Assembly (NCBI GenBank): GCA_958415625.1
Contig: CATYZI010000011.1
Location: forward strand, 1 to 64,000
Length of the DNA stretch: 64,000 bases
Direction: 5' to 3'
Source: an uncultured Collinsella sp.
GTDB lineage: Bacteria > Actinomycetota > Coriobacteriia > Coriobacteriales > Coriobacteriaceae
A program made the translations under genes and the position numbers. Positions 36,348-45,084 of this stretch are shown here, in pieces; the stretch's first letter is position 1; the number at the start of each line of letters is the position of its first letter. The notes under the pieces were generated by a model. The model did not search any database and had not been told where the DNA came from. It was given only the letters and a program-made list of their open reading frames with translations.

Positions 36348-38201
36348 ATGATTGAGTTGCTCAGGCGTTTTGGCGGTAAGTTTCGCCGATATATGGTGAT
36401 TGGTCCTGCGTGCAAACTGATCGAGGTGATCTTCGACCTACTTACGCCGCTGGTGATTGCGCAGATGATCGACAAGGGCATTGGCGCGCACGATGTGAAC
36501 GCCGTCGTCCACTACGGTATGCTGCTTGGCGCCATGGCTGTGATCGGCATCTCGTTTACGCTCGTCTGCCAAAAGATGGCGGCGCTGACCTCACAGGGCA
36601 TGGGCACCGATATTCGCGGCGCGCTCTATGGGCACATCAATAAGCTGAGCTATGCCGAGCTCGATCGCTTTGGCACGCCGTCGCTCATCACGCGCATCAC
36701 CAACGACGTCAACCAGGTGCAGCTGGCCGTGGCGTTGGGCGTGCGCATGCTTATCCGCTGGCCTTTCCTGGCGGTGGGTTCCATGGTCGCTGCCCTCGCC
36801 ATCGACCTTAAGCTCGGCATCATCTTCTTGATCTGCACGCCCGCCATCGGCCTGGTGTTCTGGTTTGTCATGGCGCGCTGCATCCCGTACTACAAACAGC
36901 TGCAGGCAAAGCTCGACCGCATCGCGCTTATCTGCCGCGAGGGGCTTTCGGGCGCCCGCGTGGTCCGCGCGTTTGTGCGTGAGGACCACGAGCGTGAGCG
37001 TTTTGCCCAGGCCGCCGATGACCAGGCGCATGTCGCCATCGCGGTGGGCAAGCTCTCGTCGGTCCTCAACCCCGTCACGTTTTTGGTGATGAACCTGGGC
37101 GTGTGCGCCATCCTGTGGGTGGGCGGCATCCAGGTCAACGTGGGCGAGCTTACGCAGGGCCAGGTCATGGCGTTCGTCAACTACATGACGCAGACCCTGA
37201 CCTCCATCGTCTATGTCGCCAACCTGGTCGTGGTCTTTACCAAGGCGAGCGCCAGCGCGTCGCGTATTAACGAGGTGCTTAACTGCGAGCCGAGCATTAC
37301 CGACGAGGGCAATCAGCCGGTTGCGCTGCCCGAGCCGAGCGCGATGGGCAACGCTGTTCCGGTCCCCGCGCTGAGCATGAGCCACGCGAGCTTCTCCTTT
37401 GGCGCGGGCGCGGCCAACGCCGTTGATGACGTGACTTTGGAGCTGCCGCTGGGCAAAACGCTCGGCATTATCGGCGGCACGGGCAGCGGTAAGTCGACGC
37501 TCGTCTCGCTCATCCCGCGCCTGTACGACGCGGGCGTCGGCTGCGTGAGTGTGATGGGTACCGACGTGCGCGCCTGGCCGCTCGACCAACTGCGCCATGT
37601 GGTCGCGACCGTTCCGCAGCGCGCGTCGCTCGTGAGCGGTACGATTCGCAGCAACCTGACCTGGCGCGACGAGTCCGCGACTGACGAGGAGCTCTGGGCG
37701 GCGCTCGATATGGCGCAGGCCAGCGAGTTCGTGCGCAGCAAGCCGCAGAGCTTGGATGCCCCGGTCGAGGCGGGCGGCAAGAATTTCAGCGGCGGTCAGC
37801 GTCAGCGCCTGACCATCGCGCGCGCCCTGGTCGGTTCGCCGCAGATCCTGATTATGGACGATTCCGCCTCGGCGCTCGACTTTAAGACCGACGCAGCACT
37901 TCGCCACGCCATTCGCGAGCGCAGCGCGCGCGGTGCCGCCGAGGGCGGGCTCCCGCTTACCATGGTCATCGTGAGCCAGCGCGTCTCGACTGTGCGCGAT
38001 GCCGACATGATCTGCGTGCTCGACCACGGCTCGGTCGCGGGCCTGGGCACGCATGACGAGCTGTACGCAAGCTGCCAGCTCTACCGCGAGATCTGCCAGT
38101 CGCAGCTCCGCCGCGAGGAGCTCGAGGGCCAGCAGGGGAGCGCGATGCCCGCGCCCGCCTCAACCACCCCTGCATCCACCTGCGCAAAGGAGGGCTGCTA
38201 G
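36348..38201 (+). CDS. ABC exporter half-transporter, degenerate-ATPase partner (second system)
   Basis: A 617-residue half-transporter: six membrane helices, then an ATPase domain with Walker A GGTGSGKST, signature FSGGQRQRLTIARAL and Walker B LIMDDSASALD, lacking the catalytic Glu. It pairs with the next gene, whose ATG follows directly after this stop. The arrangement repeats the 9.7-13.4 kb system, but no MarR gene precedes it. ATG 36348 has AGGGAG nine bases upstream; an in-frame TTG at 36315 is less likely. Substrate unknown; multidrug, peptide or lipid export is likely from the family. Confidence 0.92.
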   Translation: MIELLRRFGGKFRRYMVIGPACKLIEVIFDLLTPLVIAQMIDKGIGAHDVNAVVHYGMLLGAMAVIGISFTLVCQKMAALTSQGMGTDIRGALYGHINKLSYAELDRFGTPSLITRITNDVNQVQLAVALGVRMLIRWPFLAVGSMVAALAIDLKLGIIFLICTPAIGLVFWFVMARCIPYYKQLQAKLDRIALICREGLSGARVVRAFVREDHERERFAQAADDQAHVAIAVGKLSSVLNPVTFLVMNLGVCAILWVGGIQVNVGELTQGQVMAFVNYMTQTLTSIVYVANLVVVFTKASASASRINEVLNCEPSITDEGNQPVALPEPSAMGNAVPVPALSMSHASFSFGAGAANAVDDVTLELPLGKTLGIIGGTGSGKSTLVSLIPRLYDAGVGCVSVMGTDVRAWPLDQLRHVVATVPQRASLVSGTIRSNLTWRDESATDEELWAALDMAQASEFVRSKPQSLDAPVEAGGKNFSGGQRQRLTIARALVGSPQILIMDDSASALDFKTDAALRHAIRERSARGAAEGGLPLTMVIVSQRVSTVRDADMICVLDHGSVAGLGTHDELYASCQLYREICQSQLRREELEGQQGSAMPAPASTTPASTCAKEGC

Positions 38202-40061
38202 ATGAATCCGTATACTTCTTCCGGTTCGGTCGCCACGATGACGGCCAATGTGTCCGGCAACGATAAGCTCAACGACCTGGGCGACGGCCCGCGCCAGCCC
38301 GGCGACCCCGAGCGCTATCCCGTAGGCGCGGTGACCCGTCGCCTGATGGGCTACGTGCGTCCGCATCGCATTTCGTTTGTGGCGTCGTTTGTGAGTGCCG
38401 CCATCTCGGTGATTCTGCAACTCTATACGCCCATCCTCATCGGCGAAGGCATCGACCTCATCGTTGCCGCCGGACGGGTGGACTTTGACGCGCTGCTGCC
38501 GCTCGTCACCAAGCTCGCGCTGGTTGTGGTGGGCGCTGCGGTATTCCAGTGGCTGCAGGGCTATTGCGTCAACCGCCTATCCTACGAGACGGTGCGCGAC
38601 ATGCGCGTGGAGGCGAGCGACAAGCTCAGCCGCATGCCGCTCAGCTTTATCGACAGCCATGCCCACGGCGACCTTATGAGCCGCGTGGTCAACGACGTCG
38701 ACCAGGTGGGCGACGGCCTGCTGCAGGGCTTTACCCAGCTCTTTACCGGCGTCATCACTATCGTGGGCACGCTCGCGTTTATGCTCTCCATCAACCTGAC
38801 CATGACGCTCGTGGTGGTGCTCGTCACGCCGCTCTCCATCTTTGCGGCCGGCGCCATCGCCAAGCTCTCCAACAAGAGCTTTACGGCGCAGCAGCGCATT
38901 CAAGGCCAGCTCGGCGGTCATATCGAGGAGTATGTGGGCGAGCAAAAGCTCGTGGACGCTTTCGCCTATGGCCCGAACGCGCAGCAGCGCTTCGATGCTC
39001 TCAACGCCGAGCTCTACACGGCGGGCGAGCGCGCGCAGTTTATGGGTTCGCTCTCTAACCCCGGTACGCGCTTTATCAACAACATCATCTACGCCGTGGT
39101 GGCCGTGATCGGCTGCGTGGGCGTGATCACGGGCGTGCCCGCGGCGCTCACGGTGGGCGGCGTGCAGATCTTCCTGTCCTACGCTAACCAGTACACCAAG
39201 CCGTTCAACGAGGTCACCAACGTCATCACGCAGATCCAGACGGCCTATGCCTCGGCGCGCCGCATGTTTGCGCTGCTCGATGCACGCGAGCAGGAGCCCG
39301 ACGCTGTGGATGCCATTGAACTCACCGCCCCGCAGGGCGAGGTCGCCTTTGAACACGTGGACTTTAGCTACGTGCCCGACCGCAAGCTGCTGCAGGACAT
39401 CTGCATCGATGCCAAACCCGGCATGCGGTTTGCCCTGGTCGGTCCCACGGGCTGCGGCAAGACGACACTTATCAATCTGCTGCTGCGCTTTTACGATATC
39501 GATGCCGGGCGCATCGTGGTCGACGGTCGCTCCTCGCGCGACTACACGCGTGAGAGCCTGCGCCGCGCCTTTGGCATGGTGCTGCAGGACACCTGGCTGT
39601 TCGAGGGCACGGTGGCCCAGAACATTGCCTACGGTTGCCCCGACGCCACGCGCGAGCAGATTATCGAGGCGGCCAAGCGCGCGCATGCGCATAAGTTTAT
39701 CGTGCAGCTGCCGGACGGCTACGACACGGTGATTGGCGAGGAAGGCGGCACGTTTAGCCAGGGTCAAAAGCAGCTGCTGTGTATCGCGCGTGTCATGCTT
39801 ACCGATCCGGCGATCCTGCTGCTGGATGAGGCGACCTCGAGCATTGATACCCGCACCGAGCTGCAGGTGCAGGCGGCGTTCGACGAGCTCATGGCCGGTC
39901 GTACGAGCTTTGTCGTGGCGCACCGCCTGTCGACGATTCGCAACGCTGACTGCATCCTCGTGATGCGCGACGGCGAGATTATCGAGCGCGGCACACACGA
40001 CGAGCTGCTGGCGGCAGACGGCTTCTACGCCGAGCTCTACCGCAGCCAGTTTGCCCAATAA
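38202..40061 (+). CDS. ABC exporter half-transporter, canonical-ATPase partner (second system)
   Basis: A 619-residue partner of the preceding protein. The ATPase domain has Walker A GPTGCGKTT, signature variant FSQGQKQLLCIARV and canonical Walker B LLLDEATSSID. The altered signature here and the lost Glu in the partner together make one degenerate and one working ATP site. The first 45 residues are polar and precede the first membrane helix. AGGAGG lies about nine bases before ATG 38202. The two genes are tightly coupled. Confidence 0.93.
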   Translation: MNPYTSSGSVATMTANVSGNDKLNDLGDGPRQPGDPERYPVGAVTRRLMGYVRPHRISFVASFVSAAISVILQLYTPILIGEGIDLIVAAGRVDFDALLPLVTKLALVVVGAAVFQWLQGYCVNRLSYETVRDMRVEASDKLSRMPLSFIDSHAHGDLMSRVVNDVDQVGDGLLQGFTQLFTGVITIVGTLAFMLSINLTMTLVVVLVTPLSIFAAGAIAKLSNKSFTAQQRIQGQLGGHIEEYVGEQKLVDAFAYGPNAQQRFDALNAELYTAGERAQFMGSLSNPGTRFINNIIYAVVAVIGCVGVITGVPAALTVGGVQIFLSYANQYTKPFNEVTNVITQIQTAYASARRMFALLDAREQEPDAVDAIELTAPQGEVAFEHVDFSYVPDRKLLQDICIDAKPGMRFALVGPTGCGKTTLINLLLRFYDIDAGRIVVDGRSSRDYTRESLRRAFGMVLQDTWLFEGTVAQNIAYGCPDATREQIIEAAKRAHAHKFIVQLPDGYDTVIGEEGGTFSQGQKQLLCIARVMLTDPAILLLDEATSSIDTRTELQVQAAFDELMAGRTSFVVAHRLSTIRNADCILVMRDGEIIERGTHDELLAADGFYAELYRSQFAQ

Positions 40062-40364
40062 GCACGGTCATGGGACAAATTAATCAGAAGTGTTTGTCCC
40101 AAGATTATGCATTCTATCTGCGGCGTGGTGACGATTGACGGTATTTTGTGGTGACGGTTGTCATCGATTCGGGGCATAGGGCAGCTTAGCTGTCTCAAAG
40201 CGTATAAATTTTGGGGCTTGCGTTGCTGGTGTGGATGTCCATTGATATCGTCCGCTCTGCCAATCGACAGACGGTGGTTTACATCTGCGTCGTTAGTACT
40301 AAGATATTCATCTAATAAATTGCATTAGTGGCTTTAGTTTTGGGGGAAACGAGGCAACGTGACT
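40062..40364. other. Intergenic region with TGGGACAAA hairpin
   Basis: TGGGACAAA (40071-40079) and TTTGTCCCA (40093-40101) form a perfect hairpin nine bases after the ABC stop codon, probably a terminator or processed 3' end. The remaining 260 bases are AT-rich; a TAAGAT box at 40310-40315 could be a -10 for the flavodoxin gene but has no clear -35. No gene seen. Confidence 0.5.
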
Positions 40365-40916
40365 ATGACGTGCTCTTTGGTGGTCAACAGCAAGAGCGGT
40401 AATACCAGGATGGTTTCGGGCGCGATCAAGCGCGCTCTGCAGGCTGCGGGCGTTGAGTTTGTCCATGCCGCGGCGTTGAGCGACGATGCGGATGCAGAGC
40501 AGGTTGCGCTCGAGGCGCAGGGTGCCAGCGCAGCCGACACGGTGCTCGTCGGTTTTTGGTGCGACAAGGGCGCATGCACGCCTTCGGTCGCGGCGTTGCT
40601 CTCCGCCTTGCACGGCAAGCGCGTCTTCCTGTTTGGCACCTGCGGTTTTGGGGCCGACCAGAGCTATTACCAGCAGATTATTGATCGCGTGACTTCCAAT
40701 TTGGCTGGGGATGCCGAGCTTGCGGGCTGGGCGATGTGCCAGGGCAAGATGGGTCCCGCGGTCAAGCAGCGCTACGAGGCCATGCTCGAGCAAGATCCCG
40801 ACAACGCGCGCTATAAGATGCTGCTCGACAACTGGATTGCTGCGAAGGACCATCCCACCAAGGAAGATCTGGATAACATGGCTGCAGCCGCCAAGAAGGC
40901 CGTACTGGGAGAGTAG
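40365..40916 (+). CDS. Flavodoxin-family protein
   Basis: A 183-residue flavodoxin-like electron carrier or reductase partner. The N-terminal phosphate-binding loop for FMN is present (VVNSKSGNTRMVSGAI), and two later loops fit flavin contacts (LVGFWCDKGACTPSV and LFGTCGFGADQSYYQ). Some gut-bacterial flavodoxins of this general size are annotated BilS, linked to bilirubin reduction; I cannot confirm that from sequence alone, and no BilR-like gene is adjacent. The start may be ATG 40365 or the GTG six bases earlier, both served by GAGG. A terminator follows. Confidence 0.82.
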   Translation: MTCSLVVNSKSGNTRMVSGAIKRALQAAGVEFVHAAALSDDADAEQVALEAQGASAADTVLVGFWCDKGACTPSVAALLSALHGKRVFLFGTCGFGADQSYYQQIIDRVTSNLAGDAELAGWAMCQGKMGPAVKQRYEAMLEQDPDNARYKMLLDNWIAAKDHPTKEDLDNMAAAAKKAVLGE

Positions 40917-40958
40917 CTTCGCCGTCCGCGATCCTTCGTGCAAAACAATACAAATGTG

Positions 40959-40987
40959 AAAGCCTCGAAGTTCTCGAGGCTTTTTTC
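40959..40987 (+). terminator. Terminator of flavodoxin gene
   Basis: AAAGCCTCGA and TCGAGGCTTT arms across five bases, followed by more Ts. Confidence 0.9.
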
Positions 40988-41039
40988 TTGACACTTGTGG
41001 GCACAACCGCTGCAAGCGTTTGGGGCGACTTTTTCCATC

Positions 41040-41360
41040 ACCCCGATGACGAGGCTGTTCTGGACAACACGCTCGCATACGTTCGCTGGATGTATTCAGA
41101 GTGGGAAGGGCTTTCCGGATGGAAGGGCTTTCCGGATGGATGAGGTTGCGGAAGATGCGTCCCGGAATTTGCCTTTGGAATGGGATGGAGTTTCCGGTTA
41201 AGGACCTCGGCGGAAAGTGCATTCCGGAATTTGTAGCCGAAGTGGGATGCAGTTTTCCAACGGGCCCGCAGGCGGAAACCGCATCCCACTTTGCGCATGA
41301 TTTCTGGGACACAGTTTCCGCGACTCGCATGACAGGCCGCGCCTCTGCTGTGAGGCGAGG
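41040..41360. repeat. Degenerate tandem and inverted repeats
   Basis: A perfect 17-base tandem duplication GGAAGGGCTTTCCGGAT lies at 41104-41120 and 41121-41137. A looser unit of about 62 bases occurs twice (GCGGAAGATGCGTCCCGG from 41148, GCGGAAAGTGCATTCCGG from 41210), each followed by a GGGATGxAGTTT block. GTGGGATGC...TTTTCC (41242-41258) is inverted at 41274-41289. No gene seen. Confidence 0.6.
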
Positions 41361-41365
41361 GCGAG

Positions 41366-41472
41366 CGGGCACCGGGTAACGTCTGTCGCGAGTTCCGCAC
41401 GCAAAGAAGGCCACTTAATGTGGCCTTCGTCTTGCGCAGGACTGTCTGAGCAGCAGATGTTACCCGGCGCCC
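41366..41472. other. Nested two-level palindrome before LTA-synthase-like gene end
   Basis: Outer arms GCGGGCACCGGGTAACGTCTG region (41366-41385) and CAGATGTTACCCGGCGCCCG (about 41454-41472) differ only at wobble positions. Inside, GAAGGCCAC and GTGGCCTTC (41406-41428) form a compact hairpin with a T-rich minus-strand tail, a likely terminator for the gene ending at 41523. Same two-tier design as at 16493-16617. Confidence 0.65.
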
Positions 41473-41522
41473 GTCCGCCCTCGTTGGGGATTGCCCGGGT
41501 AGGCGAATCGGGATGCGTCCCG

Positions 41523-43823
41523 CTACTTGATCTTGGTTGTACCTGGCGACAGGTTGGGGTCGGTTTCGTTGGCCTCGGTCTGGAAGTGCTCGGTGTACAC
41601 GTTCTTGCCGTCGCGGAACATCTCGTAGTATTGCATCTTGGCGTAATCCTCGCGTGCCTTGGTGGCGGCTGCTGCGGCGGCGTCGTCACCGGTGACGTTG
41701 GAGGAGAGCGCCCAGCGCAGGCTGGCGTCCTCGTAGCCGACCGAGTTGATGGCGGGCAGCGACTCGCGCAGCGTCATGTGCGCTTTCTGGTAGTCGGTCA
41801 GCGGTGCGCCGATCAGTTGCATCAGCTGGGTGGACAGGTAGTTGGTGGACAGGTCGTCGACCTCGCTTGTCTGGTCGCAGCCGGCAACGTCGTAGTTGGC
41901 CCAGATGATGTAGTCGGTCTGCCACAGACGTTCCTGGTGCGTGGCATCGTCCTCGCCGGTAAACCACTTATCGTTGAACTTGGACGGGAAGAACGGCTGA
42001 TGGTCGCCCCAGAACACTACGACCACCTTGCGGTCGAGCTTGCTCAGGGCGTTGAGGAAGTAGCGCAGCGCCTGGTCGGACTGCTCGATGCACGAGACAT
42101 ACTCGTCGACATCGGACAGCGTGCCGTCCTCGACGGTCTTGGCGTCCAGATCGGTCGTGTCGATGTTCAGGTGCACCTGCTTGTCGAGCGGCAGCAGGCC
42201 CGTGTCGTAGCCCGAGTGGTTCTGCATGGTCACATCGAAGATAAACTGCGGGTCGGCGTTCTGGTTGAGCAACTCAAGAATCTTGTCGTAGGTCGCCTGG
42301 TCGGTCACCATGCCGCGTAGGGTATCGGCGCCCTGGAAGTCGTTGATGGACAGGAACTGGTCAAAGCCAAAGTCCTTGTAGACGTTCTCGCGGTTCCAGT
42401 TGGTCGCGTGGTTGGGGTGCATGGCCGTGGTGGCATAGCCGAGCGACTTGAACTGCTCTGCCAGATTCCCGGTCGTCTCCATGTTGTAGATGGTGTACGG
42501 ATACACGCCCGAGCCCAGGTTGGCCATGGAGTTGCCGGTCATAAACTCAAACTCGGTATTGGCCGTGCCGCCGCCGTAGGCGCTCACGTAGAGCTTGCCG
42601 CGGCTGAGGCAGTTGGACAGGTTCTTAAAGTACTGCGGGCCCTCGTAGCCGGCGCGCATGTTCTGGTAGATCGACAGATCCGAGAACGTCTCGTTCATGA
42701 TGGCGATGACCGTGGGCTTCTCGCTGTCGAACTGCTCCTTTGCGGCGGCGCGCTCGTCGCTCTTGGCCGCGTCGGACTTGTCGTAGGCCTTGGCGTACTT
42801 TTTGAGCGTGGCCTTGGCATCGTCGACAGAATAGTCGGCGGGTTTGGGCGGCTTGATGGACTGCGCCGCACTAATAAAGGCGGGCAGGTAGCCCTCGCGC
42901 CAGTAGCTCTCGAGCGGGCGCCAGGTGTACACGGTGATACCGAGGGTGTTGTAGTAGTCGATGAGCGTGACGTGCGCGGTCACGCCGCCCAGGCACAGCA
43001 CGGCCACGAGCAGGTTGGTGAGCAGCATGCGTTTGGTGTTGGCGGCGCCCTTCTGGCGATGCGGCGCCACCAGGCCGGCGTACTCGCACAGCAGCATGCC
43101 GATGGCGGTAAAGCCCATCGACAGCACGCAGAACAGCGAGATCGAGAAGGTATAGCCGTTGCCGGCGACCGCGGCGGCGGTGGAGATGGCCGAAAGGTCG
43201 CCCGGCTGGATGGGCATGGATTTAAACGTGATGACGAAGAACTCGGCAATGCCTAGGACAAAGAGGGCGAAGGCCAGGACGGCGGGAGCCGCGCCGTGGC
43301 GCTGGAACAGGAAGAACAGGCCGACCATGAGCGCGGTGATGATGGCCCACTCGAGCAGGATGCACAGGGGGTAGACCCAGGTAAAGTCGTGGTTGGACGA
43401 GACCTCCATGCCCAGCAGCGCAAAGACGCCGGCGAGCAGCAGGCAGAGCACGGCGGCGACGAGCGGTTTGCCCACAAAGGCGCCGCGCAGGCGGGCGAGC
43501 TTGCCCGTGGGGGCGGGGGCGTCGGGCGCGGCGAACGCAAAGACGCGCGGTGCGATGCGATCGCGGGCGATGCTCGCCCAGGCGCAGCCGGTGAGAATGG
43601 CGTTGGTCAGGATGAGCATCACAAAGGCGAGCGGCTCGTTTTGCGCCACGAGGCCAATGGCGCCCCAGACGGTCAAAAAGAGCTGGAACAGGCCAAAGGC
43701 GACGCTCCACCCAAGAGCGCTCTTGGCGACGGTGCCCGACTGAGCGCGAATGGCCTTGGCCTCGCGCAAAACAAGGTAGACGGTCGCCGCAAGACCGACG
43801 AGCGAGATAGCGGCTGCGAACAT
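41523..43823 (-). CDS. LTA-synthase-like membrane sulfatase
   Basis: A 766-residue protein with about nine or ten membrane segments in its first 300 residues and an extracellular sulfatase-fold domain after. The catalytic Thr lies in MNETFSDLS, and the metal or substrate motifs HPNHATNWNR and WGDHQPFF are present. Family members transfer phosphoglycerol from phosphatidylglycerol onto lipoteichoic acid or other glycans. The membrane part is longer than the five helices of LtaS, so it may be an OpgB-like or glycan phosphoglycerol transferase rather than LtaS itself. ATG 43823 has GAGGAG seven bases upstream; a GTG at 43838 is in frame but overlaps that site. Confidence 0.88.
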   Translation of the reverse strand: MFAAAISLVGLAATVYLVLREAKAIRAQSGTVAKSALGWSVAFGLFQLFLTVWGAIGLVAQNEPLAFVMLILTNAILTGCAWASIARDRIAPRVFAFAAPDAPAPTGKLARLRGAFVGKPLVAAVLCLLLAGVFALLGMEVSSNHDFTWVYPLCILLEWAIITALMVGLFFLFQRHGAAPAVLAFALFVLGIAEFFVITFKSMPIQPGDLSAISTAAAVAGNGYTFSISLFCVLSMGFTAIGMLLCEYAGLVAPHRQKGAANTKRMLLTNLLVAVLCLGGVTAHVTLIDYYNTLGITVYTWRPLESYWREGYLPAFISAAQSIKPPKPADYSVDDAKATLKKYAKAYDKSDAAKSDERAAAKEQFDSEKPTVIAIMNETFSDLSIYQNMRAGYEGPQYFKNLSNCLSRGKLYVSAYGGGTANTEFEFMTGNSMANLGSGVYPYTIYNMETTGNLAEQFKSLGYATTAMHPNHATNWNRENVYKDFGFDQFLSINDFQGADTLRGMVTDQATYDKILELLNQNADPQFIFDVTMQNHSGYDTGLLPLDKQVHLNIDTTDLDAKTVEDGTLSDVDEYVSCIEQSDQALRYFLNALSKLDRKVVVVFWGDHQPFFPSKFNDKWFTGEDDATHQERLWQTDYIIWANYDVAGCDQTSEVDDLSTNYLSTQLMQLIGAPLTDYQKAHMTLRESLPAINSVGYEDASLRWALSSNVTGDDAAAAAATKAREDYAKMQYYEMFRDGKNVYTEHFQTEANETDPNLSPGTTKIK

Positions 43824-44037
43824 GCTGAGACTCCTCACAAACTTAGAACCTACGAAAGCGGGGGTTTACCCGATTGTTACCAAGATATGCGCAGCATTTG
43901 AGGGCTGCGTACAACAACCAGCCATAATAACGCGCACGTGTGGCAGTGTTGCGCAATGGAGTGGCGACCTGCGCGATAATGGACGGGAATTACACGGAAA
44001 CGTAAAGGCTTCTTAAAGAATTGGCGAGGATGAGGCG

Positions 44038-44913
44038 ATGAACGAGCAGGTTTGCAAGACGGATGTCGAGTGCTGCGATGGAACTGCGGGCGTGGACGCC
44101 GGCGGCTATCCGGTCGAAGCTACGGGCAATGCGGTGCTCGATATCTTGGAGCAACGTTCTTCCACGCGTGCCTTTGCGCGCGATGACGACGACCGTCCCG
44201 TGGCGGTGACCGACGAGCAGCGCGCGGCGATCCTGCACGCGGCGAGCCGCGCGCCGTCGGCGGGCGCCATGATGATGTACTCCATCGTGAGCATTCGCGA
44301 GCAGGCTACGCTGGACCGTCTTGCCGACCTGTGCGACCACCAGCCCATGATCGCCAAGGCGCCCTGGGCACTAATATTTGTGGTCGACTACGCCAAATGG
44401 ATCGATCTGTTTGAGCATGTTGGCTGCTTTGAGCCCGAGTTTGTCGAACGCACGGGCAAGCAGCCCCGTCGTGCGCCGGGTCTGGGCGACTTTGCCATCG
44501 CGGCGCAGGACGCCGTGATCGCCGCGCAAAACGCCGTGGTTGCCGCCGAGGCTCTGGGGCTGGGAAGCTGCTACATCGGCGACATCGTCGAGAATGCCGA
44601 GGAAGTCGCCGAGCTGCTCGATTTGCCGCCCTATACCATGCCGCTGTCGATGCTCATCATCGGCACGCCTCGCAAGGAACGCCCGGCGATCGCGCATCCC
44701 GTGGTAAATCTAGTGCACGAGGAGCGTTACTGCCGCGCCGACGCCGCGACCATGGATGCGCAGGTGGCCGAGATGGACGCGATGTTCCGTCCGCATGCCC
44801 GCGAGGTGGGGGAGCGCGTGGTGGACATCTATACGCGCAAGCACACGAGTCCCTTTATGGCCGAGATGAGCCGATCCATGGAGTGGTGGTTCAAAAACTG
44901 GCTCGGTAAATAA
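44038..44913 (+). CDS. Nitroreductase-family protein, long form
   Basis: A 291-residue FMN-dependent nitroreductase-superfamily protein, unlike the short one at 7926-8447. It has the FMN motif QRSSTRAFARDDDDRPV, then ASRAPSAGAMMMYS and the flavin-binding AAEALGLGSCYIGDIV. The length and C-terminal extension recall the NfsA/Frp group, which uses NADPH and reduces nitroaromatics or flavins. A Cys-containing N-terminal extension of about 30 residues precedes the domain. ATG 44038 follows GATGAGGCG. It is divergent from the LTA-synthase-like gene. Confidence 0.88.
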   Translation: MNEQVCKTDVECCDGTAGVDAGGYPVEATGNAVLDILEQRSSTRAFARDDDDRPVAVTDEQRAAILHAASRAPSAGAMMMYSIVSIREQATLDRLADLCDHQPMIAKAPWALIFVVDYAKWIDLFEHVGCFEPEFVERTGKQPRRAPGLGDFAIAAQDAVIAAQNAVVAAEALGLGSCYIGDIVENAEEVAELLDLPPYTMPLSMLIIGTPRKERPAIAHPVVNLVHEERYCRADAATMDAQVAEMDAMFRPHAREVGERVVDIYTRKHTSPFMAEMSRSMEWWFKNWLGK

Positions 44914-44916
44914 CCA

Positions 44917-44962
44917 ATGTGGCAAGGGGGCCGTTCCTTTGTTGTCCCTTTGTCGCATTGCA
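44917..44962. repeat. Imperfect TGTGGCAA/TTTGTCGCA palindrome
   Basis: AATGTGGCAAGGGGG and CCCTTTGTCGCATT form an imperfect inverted pair just after the nitroreductase stop, similar in plan to the TGTGACA palindrome at 13445-13476. It may act as a weak terminator. Confidence 0.45.
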
Positions 44963-45019
44963 TATCGCCGCGGTGGCATAAAGGCCGCATAAATGTTTAT
45001 CTAGCTGGGCAAATAGCGT

Positions 45020-45048
45020 CTGGCAACCATGGGCCGATTACCTATAAT
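45020..45048 (+). promoter_or_regulatory. Probable kup promoter
   Basis: CTGGCA (45020-45025) and a consensus TATAAT (45043-45048) are 17 bases apart. The leader to the ATG is only about 30 bases, so there is no room for a c-di-AMP riboswitch of the kind seen before some kup genes. Confidence 0.65.
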
Positions 45049-45084
45049 CCCTTCGAATATTAAAGTTGGGAAGGAAACCGGCTC

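Noticed and set aside
41104..41258. CRISPR array from spaced repeats
   Set aside because: Units are degenerate, only two or three, with no uniform spacers and no cas genes nearby.
45000..45084. c-di-AMP riboswitch before kup
   Set aside because: The leader after the TATAAT box is only about 30 bases, too short.
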